Of a stretch of 14,758 bases of DNA, positions 14,462 to 14,758 are shown in pieces. Source of the stretch: Legionellaceae bacterium (GTDB taxonomy: Bacteria; Pseudomonadota; Gammaproteobacteria; Legionellales; Legionellaceae); contig CANNIJ010000033.1 in assembly GCA_947505025.1 (NCBI GenBank), forward strand, positions 1 to 14,758. Direction: 5' to 3'. The notes below the pieces were generated by a model. That model saw only the letters and a list, made by a program, of their open reading frames with translations. It had not been told where the DNA came from and ran no database searches. The translations under genes and the position numbers were made by a program. Position 1 is the stretch's first letter. The number at the start of each line of letters is the position of its first letter.

Positions 14462-14656
14462 ATGGCCAAACTCACACGATTTAAAACTATTATTCATTTA
14501 AGTTCAATAATACTAATATTATGCACGCACACAGCTAATAGTAACGGCGGTCTGGCGCAGGAAAATATTATATCTATAGGACAAAACTATCAAGTTCAGA
14601 CGCCGGTAGATGTATTGCAAATGACGCCCATGCAAATGAACGTCAACAAATTTTAG
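14462..14656 (+). CDS. Small putatively exported protein of unknown function (64 residues)
   Basis: The ORF begins at an ATG eight bases after a GGAG ribosome site and has its own candidate promoter, so translation is credible. The first 27 residues look like a signal peptide: basic start (KLTRFK), hydrophobic core IIHLSSIILILC, then THTANS. A cysteine at residue 21 sits near the end of the core but without a clear lipobox. The mature part of about 37 residues is polar and Gln/Asn/Met-rich, ending in MQMNVNKF. I recognise no family. It converges on dnaJ, with the stop codons four bases apart. It may be a real small envelope protein or a truncated remnant. Confidence 0.6.
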   Translation: MAKLTRFKTIIHLSSIILILCTHTANSNGGLAQENIISIGQNYQVQTPVDVLQMTPMQMNVNKF

Positions 14657-14669
14657 TTCACTAAAATTT
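14648..14669. terminator. AT-rich palindrome spanning the convergent stop codons (possible bidirectional terminator)
   Basis: AAATTTTAG (14648-14656) and CTAAAATTT (14661-14669) form a perfect 9-bp inverted repeat with a TTCA loop. Each arm contains the stop codon of one of the two converging genes. The stem is almost all A-T, so it would be weak as a terminator. Confidence 0.4.
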
Positions 14670-14758
14670 CATGTCTTCAAAAAATTTCTTCACGCCATCA
14701 AACCAACGACTAAAGCGCGGGCTGTGACTGTCCTGGTTATTGTCTAAAGAATCTTTTA
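14661..14758 (-). CDS. dnaJ: DnaJ chaperone, C-terminal end (cut by window edge)
   Basis: The last 32 codons before a TAG stop read KDSLDNNQDSHSPRFSRWF and then DGVKKFFEDMKF. E. coli DnaJ ends in FFDGVKKFFDDLTR, and the match of the (F/W)FDGVKKFF block at the very C-terminus is characteristic. DnaJ is the J-domain co-chaperone of DnaK. The J domain and zinc region lie outside the window. Confidence 0.85.
   Translation of the reverse strand, partial: KDSLDNNQDSHSPRFSRWFDGVKKFFEDMKF

Overview
The window reads as a chromosomal, mostly housekeeping segment of a gammaproteobacterium. An AT-leaning base composition, a eukaryote-type class I fructose-bisphosphate aldolase, a metK-ahcY pair and a membrane protein resembling IcmC/DotE of the Dot/Icm (type IVB) secretion system together point to the order Legionellales (Legionella/Coxiella relatives). 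That placement is inferred from gene content; no rRNA is present to confirm it. I see no transposase, integrase, phage gene, tRNA or CRISPR array.

Layout. 1-2391 (minus): the mla operon mlaF-mlaE-mlaD-mlaC, which handles retrograde phospholipid transport for outer-membrane asymmetry; mlaC runs off the left edge. 2395-2731: a gene-free stretch with a candidate mla promoter and two small stem-loops. 2732-3262 (minus): the IcmC/DotE-like membrane protein. 3331-5084 (plus): an FAD/NAD(P) reductase followed by class I aldolase, ending at a long perfect palindromic terminator shared with the convergent groEL. 5170-7133 (minus): groES-groEL, with a near-consensus heat-shock (sigma-32) promoter at 7300-7327. 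7356-9032 (plus): dsbD. 9101-10558 (plus): a 54-residue ORF and gltA (citrate synthase), ending at a hairpin terminator. 10657-14231 (minus): metK-ahcY-adk-thioredoxin, a compact run with 20-bp gaps and an 8-bp overlap. 14462-14656 (plus): a small putatively exported protein. 14661 to the right edge (minus): the C-terminus of DnaJ.

How the genes work together. MetK makes S-adenosylmethionine, AhcY clears the S-adenosylhomocysteine left after methyl transfer, and Adk balances adenine nucleotides, so three of the four genes in that run share SAM/adenylate economy. The thioredoxin-like protein and DsbD belong to thiol redox, and cytoplasmic thioredoxin is the usual electron donor to DsbD. GroES/GroEL and DnaJ are chaperones. 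The most interesting non-coding sequence is the groES-dsbD gap: two good promoters face each other, and a long imperfect hairpin lies where their transcripts would overlap. I found no convincing new multi-gene system; the points worth checking are regulatory sequences, small ORFs and the isolated Dot/Icm-like gene.
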